From: Podochytrium sp. JEL0797
Taxonomy: Eukaryota > Chytridiomycota > Chytridiomycetes > Chytridiales > Chytriomycetaceae
Length of the DNA: 15,820 nt
Direction of reading: 5' to 3'
Assembly: GCA_027596195.1 (NCBI GenBank)
Contig: JADGJG010000602.1
Coordinates: 1 to 15,820, forward strand
The position numbers and the translations under genes were made by a program. Of the stretch, positions 1 through 8,941 are shown piece after piece. The notes beneath the pieces are model-generated. The model had not been told where the DNA came from and searched no databases. It worked only from the letters and a program-made list of their open reading frames with translations. How positions within the stretch are numbered: position 1 is the first letter of the stretch; every line of letters begins with the position of its first letter.

Positions 1-58
1 CCTTGTTTGAATTATCCGTCGCACTGAAGGATCACGGGTATGCCACCGCATGCCAAGT

Positions 59-64
59 AATCGC
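59..64 (-). promoter_or_regulatory. Possible cleavage/polyadenylation signal AATAAA at 59-64? Not used; see 559-564
   Basis: This entry is a pointer only. No AATAAA lies at 59-64; the candidate signal for the GH26 gene is at 559-564 and is listed separately. Disregard this line as a feature. Confidence 0.01.
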
Positions 65-85
65 CAAAGCCAAAGTAACTCTCGC

Positions 86-130
86 GGGGGGGGGGGGGGG
101 GCCGCGCGCGCGGGGGGGGGGGGGGGGGGG
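86..130. repeat. G16 and G19 tracts separated by a CG-rich spacer
   Basis: Two uninterrupted G runs flank CCGCGCGCGC. They could form G-quadruplexes, and the alternating CG spacer could self-pair. No gene is associated. Lengths may be affected by sequencing error. Confidence 0.85.
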
Positions 131-558
131 TGGGTTCGAAGGAGTCCGGATTGTTGATGGACGGCTGGATTGAGTCCGCCTGCAGCTCTTGGCCTCTTGC
201 GCCTTTAGCTGGCTTTTAGCATCATTCCCCTTCATCATCAGGTTTAACGAAAAAAAGAAGGGAAAAAAACTAATCAAACCTCCAGTAGGAGTAATATTAT
301 TGAAATGAAGACAAATAAAGCAAAGAATACAATATAACGCAACGAAGTGAAAGGTGTTAAGGTTGTTCGTAAAAATTTGGACATGTTTTTTTATACATTT
401 CTTTATCTATTTTGTCTCAACAGGTTATATTCACCGGAGCGTGTCTTATCGTCTACCGTCAGCGGGTATTATGTTAATCAGTTTTTGGAGTGGGACATGA
501 ATTAAAAAAAACATACTCCTCATACTTGATAAATAGCAAAATAAATAAAGATGGTCCT

Positions 559-564
559 TTTATT
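559..564 (-). promoter_or_regulatory. Candidate polyadenylation signal of the GH26 gene
   Basis: The plus strand reads TTTATT, so the minus strand carries AATAAA about 25 nt beyond the TAA stop of the GH26 gene. Spacing and sequence fit a eukaryotic polyadenylation signal. The surroundings are AT-rich, so chance occurrence is possible. Confidence 0.4.
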
Positions 565-588
565 TTTATGAGATTGAAAATGAAATAA

Positions 589-2136
589 TTACGCAAGCAT
601 CACACTGCCATCACAACCAAACCGAAACGCCGACGCCTGAGGCAAACTACGCGAAAACGAATTCACCTCCGCCAAAAACGGCTGCAACGTGGCCGAATCA
701 TTGGTCAATCTCCAATCCCTAAAATAACCGCCCAACAACTTCTCCTCCTCGAAATTCACAACAAGTTTGAGTTTGGGGTAATCCGTCAACACGGTCGAAT
801 TGAAAATCGACGCGAACCATTGCTCCTTGATGGCGCTGCCGGATACGGCGAGCGTGTCGCCGGGGACACTCGCGCTTGGTCCTGGAGTTCCCGCCGCAGT
901 GGGGCTGTTGAGGAACGGGGCGCCTGTTTCTGGAAGCATCATGGGTTTCATGTGTGTGCCTTGACAGAATTGCGAGTAGAAATCGTGCGCTGCGACCCAC
1001 TGTGGGGTCGGAAGCTGGTTGTATCCAATTCCCGTCAAGTAAGCGTCAAAGTAGCCGGGTGGAATTGCGTGGTTCAAGACTTCGTCCGGTGGGTAATAGT
1101 ACAACGACACGCCGACCCAATCGACCACATCGTCACCTGGGTAGTATGGGCTGTATGGGTTGTCGTTGTCATCGATGACTCCGTCGTTGTTGGTGTCGAG
1201 AAGAGCAAAGTTGGGTGTTCCTCTGAGGGGTAGCGGGACGGCTCCACTGCCAGTGAAGGGGTACCCGAACCCAACGTTGGGTGCCCATACCATGGCAGTC
1301 ATGTTTGTCACTTTTCGGACAGAAGCGGCCATGTTTCTAAACAAGGGAATGAACCCTGTGGGGTCGAACGCGTAGGTCGTCCAGGGTCCTGTAATATTAT
1401 CGCGATATCAAAAAAAATTCCATTTGGGAGATTAGTAAGGGGAATCACATCAAAGACACAAGGTGAGGCACAAACCATTCATTTCGTGGCCGAATCGCAT
1501 CAAAACAGGAACACCGTATCTAGTGTTAATGTTGAATAGCTCGGCTGACAAGGCATCGAGGTGAACTTGGGTGTAAGACGTCACAGGCGATGTCGGTTGC
1601 ATGGTCAGTTCCAAAATGGCGCCCACGCGGCCAGCTTCTGAACCGAACCAATTGAGAGAAGAGTTGTCGAAATAGCCAGGCAGATTGATGTTGAATTCCA
1701 TGAACGTGTTACTAAAAATAGAAGGTTTGAAACGAAATGGAAGTTTAGAAGGGGTGTCTCCCGCCCCCCACCGCGCCCGCATAAACAAGAGAACTTACAA
1801 TACAAGAGGCTTGTACCCGTTGAGCTTGTTGACAACCCGCGTGGGCGTGTCATAGCTCCAGTCCAAGCTGAACCCAAACGTCATCTGATTCGATATCTGC
1901 GGCTCAAGTCTTGCAAAGCCCTTGCTAGGATCGTACATGCACTTTGGCGCCACTGTTCCGTCCGGATTGAAGATGGTAACTGTGTCGAGAAGGTTGGCAC
2001 CGCCTGAAGTTGCAATGGCATGCGAGTGGAGGTCATAAATGCGCCAAGAGAAGTAGAACAGACACGAAGTGGACATGAGGAGGGCGATGAAGACTTTCGT
2101 CCAGAACATGCAGAAGAGTATCTTGTTGCGAATCAT
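589..2136 (-). CDS. Membrane-anchored GH26-like endo-beta-1,4-mannanase
   Basis: This three-exon gene (2136-1799, 1711-1476, 1388-589) encodes 457 aa. Both introns are GT-AG and the frame is kept: the first join makes KPLV-FNTF, the second GHEMN-GPWTTY. I chose the ATG at 2136 because it places an uncleaved-looking hydrophobic segment (about residues 5-28) at the N-terminus; the frame extends upstream but without features. The GH26 signature is clear. FGHEMNG carries the presumed acid/base Glu189, and LPETGAPF carries the presumed nucleophile Glu345, followed by KLKLVVNFEEEK. Residues 256-267 form an EF-hand-like acidic loop (DxNxDGxxDxxD) before PYSPYYPGDD. GH26 enzymes mostly cleave beta-mannans; exact substrate is unknown. 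A type II anchor implies action at the cell surface or in the secretory pathway, on host polymer or own wall. The ATG of the GT31 gene lies upstream on the same strand, 160 bp separating that gene's stop from this start. Confidence 0.88.
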
Positions 2137-2295
2137 CCGTGGCAGTGGGAAGATGGAAGGTAGAATGGAAGGGAGGGAGGGACGGTCCCACTTATTCGAA
2201 CTTTTTTCTGGGCGAAATTCGGAATGAAAAAACCAAAATAGATTGGAAGTGATTTGAGTCACGCGATCATTTTTCCCCTTCAAATATTACAGCAA

Positions 2296-4506
2296 TCAAT
2301 GTGATATTAAAAATGAGTCCACAAACGCGTCCTTCAATTCACCCCTTCCCACCACCAACAACTGCGACGCTATTTTCCACGTTTCCAAATCATCACCTCC
2401 ACCCACACCATCTTCCGAACCCTTTATCACTTCCATTCGATCCCTAACTTTCAAAAACACCGTCATCATCTCCACCTCCCCTTCCCTCAATCCTCCATAT
2501 TCCGCAGCCCGGCTCTCGAGCAAGCTCAAAATCCAATTCCGACGCTCCAAAAATTCGCGATCCAGCACAAGGTCAATACCCATCAACTCAGAGATATGCA
2601 CCACCAGAAACTCAATTACTTCGAGGTAAAAGTTCTGGAAAGGCGCGAGCGGCGTCAACACCTGCACTGCGTCCTGCACAAACGCAACCTCTTGCTTTCC
2701 AGCACGTCCGTCCAATCCTCTGAATCCTAACCGCGGCGCAATTTTGGAAACAGCGTTGCGGATGTACTCCTGCTGCAGCAAGTCGCTCTTGTCGTTCCCG
2801 CCTCCTTCTTCGAGAAAGCTCGTCATCGCATCAGATATGTCCACGTCTCTCATCAAGAGTCCCGTGTCTTGCAGACTCTCATTCCACCTTTTCACAACAC
2901 CCATACGTTCCTCCACCCCAACCGCCGGTTCACGCGCTATCACATGTCTCGCCACATTCGCCACCACTATCAAACCCATCGCCAACTCATCTACCACCAC
3001 TACACCCACCCCCTTCATCACCCGTCTCTGCACCTCCACTACCTCGACCACGTCCCGCATCAACTCCACCAAGTCCACATCCATCATCGACACCCCCAAC
3101 GCCTCCACATGAGACGTCACCACCGCGAGGAGGATACGATCCACGAGTTCACCGGTTTCCTCCTGCACAGAGGGTGTACCCGACTTCCGATGCATCTGCA
3201 GCGCGTGTAGGAGCGAGTCTGTGACGGGTTCTGGGAGGTGGAAGCCGAGTGTGTGTGCGGCGATGCGGTGGAGGATGGTGGTAGTTAGGTGGTGGGAGAA
3301 TTCGGAGAGGGGTAGAGGGAGGAGGGGAAGGATACTGTGTTGGAGTGTGTGGGAGAGTGTGGAGGCGGTGAGGTTGAGGCCGAGGGTTGTGAGGTGGGTT
3401 TGGGTCGAGGTTGGGTCAAGGACGAGAGGGTGAGTGAGTGTGATTTGTTCAAAGAGGTTGGCCATGCAGATGAAAAAGTCGGGGAGGGATTTGCAATAGT
3501 GCACCACAATGGTGGAGGACGAAATGCGGTGTTCGAACGAGTTTGTTATGGGATTCACGTGTGGGAGGTCGTGGAACAGGGAAGGGGCGATTTCGAGGCG
3601 GTTGAGGTGGATGTTGGAAAGCATTAGCCATAATCCGACTTGTTGGTCTTCGATTCCTTTCATATGTTCGCGTGGAATCGGACTGAAATTGATCCATTCG
3701 ACCAAATCGGCACTCAATAAATACATCATCCCGTGCATCGCATTGATGGCAACCTTCTCGCGCTTTTGCAATACCGTATCCTCAAAATATCGCCCCACAA
3801 AATTCGTTCCCTCGGGCAAACTCGTTAACAAATTCGACAAGCGTGGAATATGGATGATCGCGTCGTCATCTGCTTTCGCTACGTATATGTATCGCTTGCA
3901 GTATAAATCGGGACGGGTAGGATGTCGCGTGAAGAGGATACTGCGTGCGTATTCGAACCAGTCGAGAATTTTGCCGCCGTCTCGGTTTTCTAAACGCGCT
4001 GTGATGATTGTGTCGGTGGGATGAGTTCGTTGTTCGAGTTGTAATTGGTGCATGGTTTCGGTGTTGTTTGAAGATCCGAAAATGAACTGGTGTGAGTGTT
4101 GCGTGGGTTGAACGAGTGATTGGTCGTTTGCGATCAAACTATCTCAAAATACCTTGACGTCAATTCGAAGATGAGGCGGCAACTCGCGGTTCAACTCTCG
4201 ATACTTGTCCCGCAGATACATTCTGCGTGCAGAATTTTCAAGTCCTGGCGTCGTGAGGATACCAATCAACGCGGGTTTCGGCCGCCGACAGCCAACGTGG
4301 TTAACATGCAGGTAAATTGGCTGCTCAGAAGTGTCGCGGTCTAGGGGTTGGAGTAATGTGAGGAGGGAGTGCGGTGGGGATTGTTGCGCGTGGAGGGCTG
4401 TGTCGGCGTCTGATTCTATCGACGTGACGCGCGATTCGAAAACGTATACAAGTAATGCAAGTAGGAAGAATGCGATTGCGGTTCGTTTGAGTCTCCTTCT
4501 TTTCAT
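2296..4506 (-). CDS. GT31-type glycosyltransferase with long C-terminal extension
   Basis: Two exons (4506-4153 and 4086-2296) joined by a 66-nt GT-AG intron encode 714 aa. The join restores DVK-FIFGSS, a typical GT31 strand. The first ATG is at 4506; the frame upstream contains only a TTG. Residues 1-8 are basic, 9-23 hydrophobic: a type II Golgi-style anchor. LIGILTTPG, then YIYVAKADDD with the metal-binding Asp cluster at 191-193, GIEDQQVGLWL near 262 and VVHYCKSL near 312 match the galactosyl/N-acetylglucosaminyltransferase fold (Pfam Galactosyl_T). Donor and acceptor sugars cannot be told. From about residue 330 to 714 comes a mostly helical, valine- and leucine-rich extension that I do not recognise; its composition flips from A/C-rich to G/T-rich near 3215. 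Decayed copies of this gene lie at 7525-7850 and 8942-9400 on the plus strand. Confidence 0.85.
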
Positions 4507-4574
4507 TTGTGGTGACAATTTTGATCCAAATATTTATTCTTTTGTTTTCATTCACTTCCCCGCTTCACTTAAAG

Positions 4575-5156
4575 TTAATTTATTTTTTTGAAAAAGGCGA
4601 AAGAAAAATAAAGAAAAAAATAATAAGATAGAGAAATAAATCGCGAGTTCGCCTTAACAGGCCTTGCTTCATCCAAAGACATAATCATTTCCTCCTTCTT
4701 CACCTTTTCGTCCTGCTTCTCCTTTCCCATCCCTCTTTTTGCGGGCTTTGGCCCCCGCTTCCTTCCCCGCACCGGAACCACCTGGTCCACGGGGTCCGCT
4801 TGGAAGGAATCCAATTCCTCATCCAACGCCCCCAGTAACCCCGAGAAGCTGTCATTCCAATGTATCTCTTCCTGCTCCTTTTCAACCCAGCAGCGTTCGC
4901 GCGCCCTCTCTCCCTCGCGCTTCTGTTCCCTGCGGCAGAGTTCGCGTGCCCACTCTTCCTCGCGCTCCTGTTCGACCATGTTCCACTTTAAAGTACGGGC
5001 AATCATCGCCCGACGGCGCGTCTCGTACACAGCGGTACCTTCCTCCCACATCCTCTTGTTCTTCTCATACTCTTCTTTCCATCGTTGGGAGGTCGCTGCG
5101 GCCGCCTTCCTAATTTCGGCCCATTCAGACACCCATCTGTCACGCGCGACCGCGTC
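4575..5156 (-). pseudogene. Coiled-coil family member with SGLLGALDEELDSF motif (copy 1, N-terminus missing)
   Basis: The reading frame is open from just after a TGA near 5157 to a TAA at 4575. There is no in-frame ATG until NKRMWEEG, deep inside a highly charged helical region, so the N-terminus is lost or in an unseen exon. The protein is rich in E, R, K and W (coiled-coil-like), then has WNDSFSGLLGALDEELDSFQADPV (split here as WNDSFSGLLGALDEE and LDSFQADPV) and a basic tail GRKRGPKP. Relative to copy 3, about 30 nt are missing after SLDE, so the frame runs past the TAA used there and reads AT-rich 3' flank. I do not recognise a function. It lies upstream of the GT31 gene on the same strand, and this pair is what was duplicated at 8166-9400. 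Confidence 0.5.
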
Positions 5157-5379
5157 CTCTCACAAACCCAACACCTCACGCGTGCTCGAGTCCAAAGATC
5201 AAGGAGAATCGTGGAAAATGACGTACTCGTGAGAAGGCCGCGGAAAGGATTGACTTAATCAATTACTTTCAGAAAAAACTTTACTTAATTTTTAATGCTC
5301 TTTTTTTCCTCCATCTGTATAACCAAAACGTTGCATCGGTTTGCTGCCAAAACTGCTCTTCCAAGACTCGCGCGCCGGT

Positions 5380-5838
5380 TTAAATAATGGCTTTAAAGGC
5401 GTAACGTGAAGCCGACACCTCCCAACTTCCACCCACCACCAATCCAAGCTCCAACACCACACCCGTCAATCCGAGCCTTTGCGCTGTCGTTGCAAAGGAA
5501 AAATCAAATTTCGCATGGAACGAGTCCAATTCTTCATCCAGCGCACCCAGCAGGCCAGAGATACTCTCTTTCCACTGCCTCTCCTCTTGTTCCTTTTTGA
5601 TCCGACACCAGCTTCCTTTTCTAAAATATTGGGTTGTTGCGGGCAATCGCAGCGGCTCTCGCTTTCTTTTCCAACTGCTTATGTGATTTTCTCTTTCTCC
5701 CATTCGGCCTTTTCGTAATTTGTTAAGGAGGCACCCTTCCATCTCCTTGTTGCGGTCGGCAATCCTCTGTTTTTCCTTGTTCCAAGCGGGAATGAACCAA
5801 AAAAAATTGGGGAGTGGTGAATCCTTGCGAAGCTCCAA
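5380..5838 (-). pseudogene. Coiled-coil family member (copy 2, altered C-terminus)
   Basis: The frame is open from a TGA near 5910 to TAA at 5380, but the first in-frame ATG is at 5742 (EMEGCLL), so a complete N-terminus is not evident. It shares IKKEQEERQWKESISGLLG and ALDEELDSFHA with copy 1. After that point it diverges: instead of the GRKRGPKP tail it continues GVVLELGLVVGGSWEV. The DNA behind that tail (about 5390-5460) matches 7850-7930 on the plus strand, part of the inverted duplication. Function unknown. It may be a degenerate gene or a truncated but expressed one; RNA evidence would decide. Confidence 0.45.
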
Positions 5839-5975
5839 CTTGGCACCAATTCTTGATACTTCTATTTTGGAATGAGCTTTGAGCTCGCCGCGACTAGTTG
5901 GTTTATCTTTTCAAGGGGGCGGATGTCTTCCACCGCGTTCAGAACGGGTTTGATTTTTCCTTTTTTTCCTTAGTA

Positions 5976-7450
5976 ATGTTCACTTTTGCTCGGTTCCGAC
6001 CACTCCTCCGCCGTGCATCGACGGGACCCAGCCAACGCGGGTTCAGCACACCTCCTAGTAGCACACCGCCCAGCGTGTTTCCCTCTGTACTCCGTGGCAT
6101 TACTTACGCCACGCTTGGGGTCACGGTCGTGTTTGCCGGCCTCGTTGCTTCCGACACGCGGGCTGCCGCGCATCGCAATATTGTGATGCCTTTGATGCAC
6201 CAGCTCGATGCTGAGACAGCGCATGTGCTGAGCATCGCGTGTGCGCGTTTGGGCCTTACTCCCTCAGAGCGAAGCAACCCAGACAAGGACGGGCGCCTTG
6301 CTGTGTCGTTCCTAGGCATGCCACTATCGAATCCGATTGGTCTTGCGGCCGGGTTTGATAAACACGCGGAGGCGATCGATGCGTTGCTTGCGTTTGGGTT
6401 CGGTCTTGTCGAGATTGGGAGTGTTACTCCCGTGCCGCAGGAAGGAAACGCGAAGCCGAGAATGTTCCGGCTCGGCGAAGATAAGGCTGTTATCAACCGA
6501 TACGGATTCAACAGCGATGGACATGATACCGTCGCGATGAGACTCGACCGTCGTATTCGGAACTGGCTTTATAGAAACACGGACGCGCCGGTGGCCGGGG
6601 GTGAACTCTTGCCGAAGGGTATTCCGCGCTCGTTGGTTCTGGACAGGGCTGTGGGTGTCAATCTGGGGAAAAATAAGGTGTCAGCTGCGGAGGATAACGA
6701 GGATTACGTCAGCGGTGTCAAGTCGCTGGGTCACTATGCGGACTATATTGTCATCAATATTAGCAGTCCCAATACTCCCGGCTTGAGAAGTCTTCAGCGG
6801 AGAGAACCCATGCTGAGACTTATGAATGAGGTGTGTCCTTTTTTTATGTTTTTTTTCGGATTCCCCTTGCTGATTGCATTCTGTCACACCTCAGGTCAGA
6901 CAAGCACGCGACACTCATGTCCCACACCACCCGCCCATCCTTGTCAAAATCGCTCCCGATGTGTCGGAAATTGAACTCCAAGACATTGCCGCCGTGATTC
7001 AAGAATCGAAGATGGACGGAGTGATTATCAGCAACACGACCCTTTCGCGTCCCGAATACTTGAAGAGTGGTGAGTCATTTTTCTTGTCTTTGGTTCAATT
7101 GAAAACTTGACTTTTTTTCGCCATTTTTTTTGTGTCGCCAAGACCCTTCCACCGTCGCCCAAACAGGCGGCCTCTCAGGCCCACCCGTCTTCCCCCTCGC
7201 CGTCGAAAAAGTGCGTCAATTCTACGCCCTCACGAACGGAACCGTTCCCATTATCGGGTGTGGCGGTGTCGCGTCGGCTTCCGATGCTCTCGCGTTTGCA
7301 CGTGCCGGTGCGTCGCTTGTGCAGTTGTATACCGCGTTGGGGTATTACGGCCCAGGGCTTGTGTATGACATTAAGAAGGGGGTTGTTGATGAGTTGGAAA
7401 AGGAGGGCAAGACGTGGGTGCAGATTGTGGGGGAGGATCACAGGAAGTGA
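5976..7450 (+). CDS. DHODH: Dihydroorotate dehydrogenase (quinone), mitochondrial, class 2
   Basis: Three exons (5976-6830, 6895-7069, 7143-7450) encode 445 aa. The enzyme oxidises dihydroorotate to orotate with FMN and passes electrons to ubiquinone, the fourth step of de novo pyrimidine synthesis, at the inner mitochondrial membrane. The N-terminus (MFTFARFRPLLRRAST) is an amphipathic presequence, followed by a hydrophobic segment at about 41-58. Class 2 motifs are present: GLAAGFDKH, IGSVTPVPQEGN, NRYGFNSDG, VGVNLGKNK, NISSPNTPGLRSLQ with presumed catalytic Ser264, ILVKIAPD, GVIISNTTL, GGLSGPP, IGCGGVAS and QLYTALGYYGPG. Length fits the eukaryotic family. Both joins (MNE-VRQA; KS-DPST) keep frame. 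The ATG at 5976 was preferred to one at 5898 because it begins the presequence. Class 2 makes orotate formation dependent on respiration, unlike the soluble class 1 enzyme of some yeasts. Confidence 0.95.
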
Positions 7451-7480
7451 AGTGAAGGGGGGGTGAAGGTTCAGGTTTGA

Positions 7481-7486
7481 AATAAA
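7481..7486 (+). promoter_or_regulatory. Candidate polyadenylation signal of DHODH
   Basis: AATAAA occurs 30 nt after the DHODH stop and is repeated as AATAAATAAA. Sequence and distance fit a polyadenylation signal. The duplicated block to its right begins about 40 nt further on. Confidence 0.5.
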
Positions 7487-7524
7487 TAAACAAAGGAGGA
7501 TTGTTTTCGGACGCGAGATGGGAG

Positions 7525-7850
7525 ATTCATTTAGTCAATTTCAGATCCGATTCCACGCGACCCACGCCACAGGAATCGAAGACCAACAAGCCGGCTTCTG
7601 GTTGATGATTTCCAACATCCACCTCAACCGCCTCGAAATCGCCCCCTCCCTTATTCCACGACCTCCCGCGCGCGAATCTCATCGCAAACACCTTGACCAC
7701 CGCATCTCGTCCTCCACCATTGTGGTGCACTATTGCAAATCCCTTCCCGGTTTTTACACCCGCATGGCCAACTTCTTTGAACAAATCACACCCACTCACC
7801 CTCTCGTCCTTGGACCAACATCCACCCAAACCCACCTCATCTCGGTTTAA
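7525..7850 (+). pseudogene. Fragment of the GT31 gene (middle part), opposite strand to the parent
   Basis: The translation matches about residues 250-345 of the GT31 protein at 2296-4506: GIEDQQAGFWLMISNIHLNR, LEIAPSL, HRISSSTIVVHYCKSLP, ANFFEQITPTHPLVL and STQTHL are all recognisable. The fragment begins within the FSPIPRE region, with a 1-nt insertion there, and ends in a TAA near 7850. Between LEIAPSL and HRISSS the copy is read in a shifted frame and returns to the parental frame, so two indels compensate. It has no anchor, no DDD motif and no C-terminal half, so it cannot be a working transferase. Confidence 0.8.
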
Positions 7851-8165
7851 GGCGTGTGGTGATGGAATTCGGATTCGCGGTGGGTGGAATTTGGGAGCGA
7901 TTGGCTAACAGCTTTACGCGTTTAAATCGACGAGCTGTTTTGGAAGCAAACGGGGTCACTTCCCTTGTTATCAGGAATCGAGGAACGAAACGGGGTGACA
8001 TCTTTATTTGTCTGCCACTGCATAGCAAACTGTTTCAGAATATGTAGAGCGTGTCTGCGCCGCGATAGGGTGGGGGCAGGGGAGTTTGTGGCGTCAGGGA
8101 TTGACACAGAACCATCCGGACCCCCCTTCGTTCGAACCAACATACAGTTAACTATTATCACATAG
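7851..8165 (+). repeat. Remnant of the inverted duplication, matching 5340-5460 on the minus strand
   Basis: GTGTGGTG, then GGTGGGTGGAA..TTGGGAG and TTTACG..TTTAAA at 7854-7927 follow the order seen on the minus strand from about 5455 to 5385. GAGCTGTTTTGGAAGCAAAC near 7930-7950 resembles GAGCAGTTTTGGCAGCAAAC near 5355-5335. Beyond about 7960 I find no convincing match by eye. No gene is supported; a 63-codon open frame (7856-8047) is a remnant of the tail of copy 2. Confidence 0.55.
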
Positions 8166-8850
8166 ATGTACAACAAACTGCATTTGCTCCTTTGGTTTTA
8201 CGCGCTTGTCTTGCTCTTTTTAGCCATTATTACTGTGGGCCCCACGATCGTGAAATACCTGACACCAGCGGAACCTAAACAACACTGGGACTTCCACGCG
8301 GAGAACAAGAAGCTGGTTGAAGAGAGATTGAGGGCTGAAGAAGTGCGCAAAGAAGCGGAGGCTCGCCGCAAGGTATTCTGGAATTTGGAGCATGTGAGGT
8401 ATCCGAAGGAGCGTGAAGAAGAAGCTGCTACAGCCGCCGTTGCCCGTGCGCGAAACACGAGACCGTGGACGCCGTCTCCCAGATACAAAGAGGTTGTTTT
8501 GAAACTGCAAATGTTCGAACAGGCGCGCGACGAACGGTGGGAGCGCCTATGGCTCGAGAGGGAAATCGAGAGGAAAAAGAGGGAGGAGGAGAGGGAAAAA
8601 CTGGAGACGGAGAGGGAATGGAACGAAAGCTTTCCGGGTTGCTGGGCGCGTTGGACGACAAGTTGAAGGCATTCCAAGTGGATCCGGTTGAATAGGTGGT
8701 GCCTGTGCGTGGAAGGAAGCGGGGGCCAAAGCCAGTGAAGAAAGGGAAGGGGAAGGTGCAGGAGGAGGTAAAGGAAAAGGAGGGAGGAAATGATCATGTC
8801 TTTGGATGACTGGGTCGAACCAGTGTGCGGCAGAACTTTCAGCAAGGCCT
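8166..8850 (+). pseudogene. Coiled-coil family member (copy 3, N-terminal membrane segment, frameshifted C-terminus)
   Basis: From the ATG at 8166 the frame encodes 166 aa: a hydrophobic segment at about 6-28 (LLLWFYALVLLFLAIITV), then a long charged coiled coil with repeated E, R and K. At the family motif a 1-nt deletion (TTTCCGGG where copy 1 has TTCTCGGGG) shifts the frame and ends it at 8667. The lost frame still reads SGLLGALDDKLKAFQVDPVE. It then meets a TAG where copy 1 has CAG, followed by VVPVRGRKRGPKPVKKGKGK and a further 1-nt shift. This is the only copy with a plausible start and membrane anchor, so it hints at the ancestral form: a small single-pass membrane protein with a cytoplasmic or lumenal coiled coil. 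Whether the short product is still made is unknown. Confidence 0.6.
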
Positions 8851-8941
8851 GCTAAGGGGTGGTTTTTCTAATGTTCTTTCTCCTTTTTCTCAAAAGAAAA
8901 TAAATCAAAGCGAAAGTATAGAAAATATTAGTTTTCGGAGC

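Larger units (their letters stand above)
1..588. other. Non-coding region with long G tracts, downstream of the GH26 gene
   Basis: I see no supportable gene here. Positions 86-130 hold a run of 16 G, a short CG-alternating stretch and a run of 19 G. The rest is mixed, becoming AT-rich from about 300. The only longer open frame is on the minus strand (277 to 32); its proline-rich part is simply the G tract read in reverse, so I do not call it. The last part (about 540-588) is the 3' flank of the minus-strand GH26 gene. Confidence 0.6.

Noticed and set aside
59..64. Polyadenylation signal entry at 59-64 in the feature list
   Set aside because: Miscoordinated: the real AATAAA candidate is at 559-564. 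The sequence at 59-64 is not a signal.
32..277. Minus-strand frame with a polyproline stretch
   Set aside because: Short, and its proline run is only the G tracts; no homology recognised.
458..468. GTCAGCGGGTA also found at 9239-9249
   Set aside because: A single 11-nt match between distant sites with no shared flanks; too little to call a repeat family.
3509..4024. 171-codon open frame on the plus strand
   Set aside because: It is antisense to the catalytic domain of the GT31 gene, whose frame carries clear conserved motifs. Strong skew removes stops from the opposite strand, which explains such long shadows.
4507..4518. Upstream start of GT31 at a TTG, adding four residues
   Set aside because: Non-ATG start is not needed; an ATG follows directly at 4506 and gives a normal basic-plus-hydrophobic anchor.
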